Positions 6,923 through 10,068 of a stretch of DNA of 10,068 bases are shown one piece after another. The notes beneath the pieces were generated by a model. It was not told where the DNA came from. It saw nothing but the letters and a program-made list of their open reading frames with translations, and ran no database searches. The stretch comes from CAZBSE01 sp964494385 (GTDB taxonomy: Bacteria; Actinomycetota; Humimicrobiia; Humimicrobiales; Humimicrobiaceae). The DNA lies in contig CAZBSE010000034.1 of assembly GCA_964494385.1 (NCBI GenBank), forward strand, positions 1 to 10,068, in the 5' to 3' direction. The stretch's first letter is position 1, and every line of letters starts with the position of its first letter. The position numbers and the translations under genes were made by a program.

Positions 6923-7636
6923 TTACCATACAAACGGAAACAGCCTGTATCTGGTTTCTCTGGCATATTCTTTATAGCCCGCCAGTTTATGATGAAAAAT
7001 GTTGTCCTTATGCCATATCCTTAAAATAAACAGCACTATCATAACGCTTATGATACTATAACTTAAGGGTGAGCTCATAATAAGAGGATAACTTACTGCG
7101 CTCATAACCCAGGCGGCATATCCCGGATGTCTGACATATTTATAGGGTCCCTTACTTCGTATTTTATGATTGCTGTTTCCCCGGACTGTGATATCCGCTT
7201 TAAAATGTTTATTTACAAGAATGGCCCAGGAACCAAAAAAAGATGAACATATAAATAAAACGATACCGGGTATCATTAAAAACGACGGGAAACCTACCAA
7301 TTTAAAACGGACCGAACTGATTCCTGTCATGAAAGATAATACCATAGTTGCCAATGGATAAATAAAAATAAAAATTCTGTCAGAGAATATAGAAGCTTTT
7401 TTTATGGCTCTTCCCTGTTCATTCAGCAATTCCGGATTTTTAATGATAAGCAGTATCTTTATGGTTATCTGGTGGATTAGTACCAGACCTATATAGATCC
7501 AGGCGTTAAGCCATTTTATGGTTCCGGCAGCTGAGAATAAGATCACACCATTAACTGCCACAATTAGAAAATCCCTTAAGATACTCCTGATGCCGCTTCG
7601 GTTTACTTTATATGTTTTGTCTTGTGAAAAATTCAT
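6923..7636 (-). CDS. Isoprenylcysteine carboxyl methyltransferase (ICMT)-like membrane protein
   Basis: This gene encodes 237 residues counted from the ATG. A TTG two codons upstream (7642) is possible but would sit two bases from TGAAAG (7645-7650), whereas the ATG is eight bases away, so I prefer the ATG. About five membrane segments are visible. The C-terminal half has the ICMT/PEMT-type methyltransferase signature: SKGPYKYVRHPGYAAW (about 161-176) with the RHPGY core that binds S-adenosylmethionine, a helical hairpin, and the ending YKEYARETRYRLFPFVW. Family members methylate prenylcysteine in eukaryotes and mostly unknown lipids or small molecules in bacteria, so the substrate is not predictable. 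It converges with the ABC operon and is divergent from the tiny ORFs at 7668-7952. I am confident of the family only. Confidence 0.85.
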   Translation of the reverse strand: MNFSQDKTYKVNRSGIRSILRDFLIVAVNGVILFSAAGTIKWLNAWIYIGLVLIHQITIKILLIIKNPELLNEQGRAIKKASIFSDRIFIFIYPLATMVLSFMTGISSVRFKLVGFPSFLMIPGIVLFICSSFFGSWAILVNKHFKADITVRGNSNHKIRSKGPYKYVRHPGYAAWVMSAVSYPLIMSSPLSYSIISVMIVLFILRIWHKDNIFHHKLAGYKEYARETRYRLFPFVW

Positions 7637-7655
7637 AGGCAAAACTTTCAGCTAT

Positions 7656-7684
7656 ATTTTAAAGGAGATGAAAGCATACGTGAA
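7656..7684 (-). promoter_or_regulatory. Possible promoter of the ICMT-like gene
   Basis: On the minus strand, TTCACG and TAAAAT are separated by 17 bases (four and five matches to consensus). The start would be near 7649, close to the TGAAAG that may serve as ribosome site, leaving a very short leader. It overlaps the ribosome site of the divergent small ORF, so the two directions may compete. Confidence 0.25.
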
Positions 7685-7806
7685 CAATTTTTATTGAATT
7701 ATTTATTGGACAGATAAGAACCGGGCTTGATATACTTGGGTATGAAATTAAAGGTCCAAAGGAAGCCGTAAAAGAACTGATAAAAATAGTAGGTGTAATG
7801 AAATGA
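7668..7806 (+). pseudogene. Small ORF of about 41-45 residues broken by a one-base frameshift
   Basis: A near-perfect ribosome site, AAGGAGATG (7662-7670), precedes a GTG at 7680 by about nine bases; the ATG at 7668 lies inside that site. Reading from either start, the frame meets TGA at 7695 just after a run of five T (7688-7692). The +1 frame is then open to the TGA at 7804 and looks like real protein: ELFIGQIRTGLDILGYEIKG, then PKEAVKELIKIVGVMK. This downstream frame has no ATG, GTG or TTG before its last codons. Removing one T would join the two parts into one ORF. Its stop overlaps the next start as ATGA. It is either a frameshift mutation, a sequencing or assembly error in a homopolymer, or a programmed shift. 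I do not recognise the family. Confidence 0.5.
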
Positions 7807-7952
7807 ATAAAAAGGAAGAAAAAAAACATTGGATTAAAATGAATACTGTATCATGGATTATAACTTTAGTTGTAAGCTTTTTTGCTTTTGTCCCTGCTTT
7901 TATTACATTACTTATATTATGGGCAATCGGAAAAATCCAGGTCAAAGATTAA
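7803..7952 (+). CDS. Small single-pass membrane protein, 49 residues, unknown function
   Basis: The start ATG overlaps the stop of the preceding small ORF as ATGA, indicating translational coupling. The N-terminus is strongly basic (NKKEEKKHWIK). One membrane helix spans about residues 17-42 (SWIITLVVSFFAFVPAFITL, then LILWAIG), and the tail is short and charged (KIQVKD). By the positive-inside rule the N-terminus should be cytoplasmic. There is a purine-rich AGGTG about ten bases upstream. I do not recognise the family. It could be a small regulator of a membrane complex, or a toxin-like peptide paired with the upstream ORF, but nothing in the sequence decides this. The overlap and clean topology argue for a real gene; the length argues for caution. 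Confidence 0.55.
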   Translation: MNKKEEKKHWIKMNTVSWIITLVVSFFAFVPAFITLLILWAIGKIQVKD

Positions 7953-8016
7953 GTTTTATTCTGATTATGCTGTAGAAATTTTTCAAATATAGTTCCCGTG
8001 GTTCTATATGTTTCTT

Positions 8017-8487
8017 TTATTTCCTCTTTATAAACAGTATTATACTGACTACGGTTCCTACTATAAAGCCTAAGGGACATATAACAAATGCCATAAAGAA
8101 AAAGAATGGTTCATCCGTTATGCCTATCCTGTCCCAGAAATCCACTCCGAAAAATCTAATGAACAGTCCGTAAAAAACATTATGCAGCAGTACGCTTACT
8201 AAAATTCCCACGGACGAAGCACCGGTTAGCAGCAGCATCTTCCTGAGCAACCCTTTTATTTTCTGTCTTATGGTTAAAATTATTAATACCACACCCAGTA
8301 AAAATAAAATAGAGCCACAAATAGCCACATAAAGAAACCCAACATATTTAGTGACCATCGGGACTGCAAAATAAATTACAGTTGCCAAAAAAGCAGCTGC
8401 GAGCAGCCAGAATACGGCAGTTATGCCGGGAGAAGGCTTACCGGCTTTATAATTTTTATCTGTTATTATATCCATTGTTTCAATCAT
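8017..8487 (-). CDS. Four-helix membrane protein of unknown function
   Basis: This gene encodes 156 residues with four predicted membrane segments, at about 22-43, 49-72, 83-110 and 127-153. A basic loop (RQKIKGLLRK, about 74-83) separates helices two and three, and the C-terminus is basic (FIKRK). A short polar N-terminus precedes helix one. AAAAGG lies about six bases before the ATG; a second ATG four codons later is a possible start. The third segment contains a polar patch (LLHNVFYGLF), followed by a loop, VDFWDRIGITDEP. I do not recognise the family and see no catalytic motif. It converges with the 49-residue membrane protein gene (7803-7952) and is divergent from the pseudogene at 8626-8846. 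The gene is likely real because of length, topology and codon pattern; no function can be assigned. Confidence 0.65.
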   Translation of the reverse strand: MIETMDIITDKNYKAGKPSPGITAVFWLLAAAFLATVIYFAVPMVTKYVGFLYVAICGSILFLLGVVLIILTIRQKIKGLLRKMLLLTGASSVGILVSVLLHNVFYGLFIRFFGVDFWDRIGITDEPFFFFMAFVICPLGFIVGTVVSIILFIKRK

Positions 8488-8625
8488 ATATGCCTTTTAT
8501 TTTACCATTTATCTTTATATGGAATTACATCTGTTTTTCCTATATTCTGACGACACAGCTATAAAAAAAGTTGCATCTTTCAGTAAATCCGGCATCTTCT
8601 ATTATAAAGCGGTTCTGCGCCTTGA

Positions 8626-8846
8626 CTTATAAAAATTGACCTTTTCCCCAAAAACTGGACTAAATAATGGAGTAAGGACAGCCTTTATCTAATCATCCCG
8701 GCTACTATCATTTCTGCATTCCTGGGTTGCTGGAACAGTTATATATTATCCAAGTGGAAATTTCGAGGTTCCGATATCATTTTTACTCTTTATATTTAGG
8801 GAGATATTCTATAAGGGGGCTCCTGGCCGGTTCGGTAAAAGATTAA
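8626..8846 (+). pseudogene. Collapsed remnant of a MalG-type carbohydrate ABC transporter permease
   Basis: The frame ending at TAG 8797 reads, after an in-frame TAA at 8665, KDSLYLIIPATIISAFLG, CWNSYILSKWKFRGSD and IIFTLYI. This matches the conserved segment of MalG/AraQ/ThuG-type permeases (pattern 'NSLxLxIPATxISxxLGxxNxYxLSKWxFxGSD'). At 8796 the sequence switches frame and reads LGRYSIRGLLAGSVKD then TAA (8844-8846). That is the C-terminus of the same family (pattern 'RYFxRGLxAGxVKG'). About 150 residues between these parts, including the EAA loop that contacts the ATPase, are missing, so an internal deletion joined them. Upstream, KIDLFPKNWTK before the TAA at 8665 fits the periplasmic stretch preceding the first fragment. 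No start codon or partner transporter genes are present. The gap around it (8488-8625, 8847-8896) shows nothing else. Confidence 0.75.
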
Positions 8847-8896
8847 AATTTGTATTTCCATCAATAAATAAATTTTTTAATTATATTCTTAAAATA

Positions 8897-8928
8897 ATAT
8901 AACCAATATGATAAAGTTATGGTTATAT
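8897..8928. promoter_or_regulatory. 9-bp inverted repeat around a possible -10 box upstream of plsY
   Basis: ATATAACCA (8897-8905) and TGGTTATAT (8920-8928) are exact reverse complements separated by 14 bases. TATGAT (8907-8912) between the arms could be a -10 box. The arrangement resembles an operator that controls the gene starting near 8937. No T-run follows, so it is not a terminator. The region is AT-rich and the promoter has no clear -35 element, so this is inference. Confidence 0.4.
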
Positions 8929-8936
8929 AAGCACCA

Positions 8937-9590
8937 GTGTATTTTTTAATGATTATGCAAAGTTTAGAGTTTTATAGAAATGCAGGATTAATTTTATGCT
9001 GCTATTTCATAGGAGCAATACCTTTTTGCAATATCATTGCCAGAATCCACAGTAAAAAAGATCTGAGAAAGATCGGCGACAGGAATCCTGGCGGATGGAA
9101 CCTTGTATTTAATATATCAAAATTCTGGGGAATCCTGGGAATAATCCTGGACGTCCTGAAAGGCTTCTTATCGTACTTTCTGGTTTTAAGAATCTCCGGG
9201 CTGGAAATGGTAGCCGTATTGGCCGGGTGCGCTGCGGTAGCAGGGCATAATTATTCCCCCTATTTAAAATTTTCCGGGGGTAAAGGAGTTGCCGCCTCAC
9301 TGGGGTTTATGTGTGCGGTTCATCCGCTTGCAGTCATAGCTTACGGAGTAGGTATCGTTCCGTCAATATTTATAATCAGAAATATGATCTGGGGGGTATT
9401 CTTTGGTATTGCCGCATCAAGTATTTTTTTATGGATATTCAAAGGCTCACCGGTCTTCCTGGTTATGGGAACTTTGCTTACTATAATAATTATCCCCAAA
9501 TATATTAACCGTTCAATAAGGATTTTTAATAATTTTAAATTTAGAAAAGAGAAAAGCGCCAAGGACCTTTTTACCCCTAGGATAAGATAA
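8937..9590 (+). CDS. plsY: Divergent PlsY-type glycerol-3-phosphate acyltransferase
   Basis: PlsY is a membrane enzyme that moves an acyl group from acyl-phosphate to glycerol-3-phosphate to form lysophosphatidic acid. From the GTG the product has 217 residues; ATGs at 8949 and 8955 are alternatives, and none of the three has a ribosome site. Visible motifs: YFIGAIPFCNIIAR (about 23-36); RKIGDRNPGGWNLVF (44-58), where standard PlsY has 'GSGNxGATN'; LDVLKG (71-76); and GHNYSPYLKFSGGKGVAA (103-120), the best conserved block. The hydrophobic pattern and length fit the family. The altered second motif (Asp48, Arg49, Gly53, Trp54) marks a divergent paralogue. Related 'GDGNPGxxN' forms occur, to my memory, in bacteria with several plsY copies. 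It may serve a special lipid rather than bulk phospholipid. It converges on the neighbouring glycosyltransferase with no spacer. Confidence 0.8.
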   Translation: MYFLMIMQSLEFYRNAGLILCCYFIGAIPFCNIIARIHSKKDLRKIGDRNPGGWNLVFNISKFWGILGIILDVLKGFLSYFLVLRISGLEMVAVLAGCAAVAGHNYSPYLKFSGGKGVAASLGFMCAVHPLAVIAYGVGIVPSIFIIRNMIWGVFFGIAASSIFLWIFKGSPVFLVMGTLLTIIIIPKYINRSIRIFNNFKFRKEKSAKDLFTPRIR

Positions 9591-10068
9591 TCACTTATAA
9601 TTATCATTTACAAGTCTTAAATTATCCTCTTCGCTGACATCATATACCCTGCCCTTCCATTTCAAACCCATTCCAACCCTAACATTTAAGACCGATCTTA
9701 CAGCTATGGCTATCAGATATATTATAGCCAGGGGATGCAATATTATATCGGCAGCTTTGCACTTAAATCTAATAGAAAAAATTATTCTGATAATCAGAAT
9801 AATTATTATCTGAAGGATAATAAGTTCTATAAATATGATCGGCCAGCCAAAAATAATTCCTGCAGGTATCATCATGAAAGGGAATAAAAAAATTGCACAT
9901 ATCAAAATAATAGCTATTGATATTATATAGGTCCTGTAATCAAAAGCTGCAAATAAAATTCTAGAGTAACCTATGACCACTTCTCTAAAACTCTTGTACA
10001 ACCTGCAGTAAAGATTGCTGCGCCCGTCAAAAATCATGAATCTGTATCCGTGCCTCTTTACCTGTTTG
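9591..10068 (-). CDS. Membrane-anchored family 2 glycosyltransferase, C-terminal part only
   Basis: The reading frame is open to the right edge, so the ATG at 10035 is internal and the catalytic N-terminal domain lies outside the window. The visible 158 residues begin VKRHGYRFMIFDGRSNLYCR, followed by LYKSFREVVIGYSRILFAAF. This is the end of a GT-A glycosyltransferase fold as in GT2 enzymes of the carotenoid or lipid glycosyltransferase type (pattern 'vkxxGyxxxxxdGxxxxxxrxYxxxxexxxGfxxxxFaaf'). Three hydrophobic segments follow (about residues 45-65, 69-92 and 105-125 of the visible part). A final motif, GMGLKWKGRVYDV, matches the 'v.WKGR.Y' ending of these enzymes. The donor sugar and acceptor cannot be inferred. 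Its neighbour, a PlsY-like acyltransferase on the opposite strand, makes a lipid acceptor conceivable. Family confidence is good. Confidence 0.8.
   Translation of the reverse strand, partial: KQVKRHGYRFMIFDGRSNLYCRLYKSFREVVIGYSRILFAAFDYRTYIISIAIILICAIFLFPFMMIPAGIIFGWPIIFIELIILQIIIILIIRIIFSIRFKCKAADIILHPLAIIYLIAIAVRSVLNVRVGMGLKWKGRVYDVSEEDNLRLVNDNYK

Noticed and set aside
7748..7945. Minus-strand 65-codon ORF with hydrophobic runs.
   Set aside because: It lies opposite the 49-residue membrane protein gene, which has a coupled start and clean topology. The antisense ORF mirrors the hydrophobic codons and has no ribosome site.
8636..8680. Sequence TTGACCTTTTCCCCAAAAAC plus the following GGAGTAAGGA looked like an IS3-type insertion end with a ribosome site.
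   Set aside because: No transposase reading frame or matching opposite end follows, and the same bases read as a MalG-type permease remnant.
9341..9607. Minus-strand 88-codon ORF overlapping the plsY-like gene and the glycosyltransferase end.
   Set aside because: It is antisense to the recognised PlsY motifs and has no independent support.
10035..10037. ATG as the start of a 148-residue membrane protein.
   Set aside because: The frame stays open to the window edge and reads VKRHGYRF upstream, which continues a glycosyltransferase, so the ATG is internal.

Overview
The window looks like chromosomal DNA of an AT-rich bacterium. Shine-Dalgarno sequences are mostly strong and Gram-positive-like, exported proteins are lipoproteins with acidic linkers, and a rubredoxin suggests an anaerobic or microaerophilic lifestyle. 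The phylum cannot be fixed from sequence alone. Low-GC Bacillota, Atribacterota and deep-branching anaerobic Actinobacteriota are all compatible.

Layout. Positions 1-3426 hold three exported proteins, all on the minus strand: a partial lipoprotein that leaves the left edge, a 447-residue tryptophan-rich exported protein with its own promoter and palindrome, and a lipoprotein with TolB/PD40 beta-propeller repeats. A 468-base gap between the last two holds a strong inverted repeat and what looks like the end of a decayed WD40-type gene. Next come a small rubredoxin gene on the plus strand (3647-3823) and a multi-pass PrsW/YhfC-like putative intramembrane protease on the minus strand (3891-4682). 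Divergent from the protease is a tightly overlapping plus-strand operon (4894-6812): a PLDc_N-type small membrane protein, an ABC ATPase and an ABC-2 permease. This matches the order yxlE-yxlF-yxlG of the Bacillus subtilis SigY operon, but no sigma factor is visible.

The right part holds an isoprenylcysteine-methyltransferase-like membrane protein (minus), a pair of very small plus-strand ORFs joined by an ATGA overlap (the first has a frameshift in a T-run), an unrecognised four-TM protein (minus), a divergent PlsY-type acyltransferase (plus), and the C-terminal part of a membrane-anchored family 2 glycosyltransferase that leaves the right edge (minus). The last two genes converge with no base between their stop codons.

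The 449-base gap before plsY is not empty. It carries the collapsed remains of a MalG-type carbohydrate ABC permease: the middle of the gene is deleted, so an N-proximal membrane segment is joined to the family's C-terminal signature. Overall this is a cell-envelope neighbourhood (exported propellers, membrane proteases and transporters, lipid-modifying enzymes) with several signs of gene decay. I see no CRISPR array, rRNA, tRNA, intact mobile element or clear new defence system.
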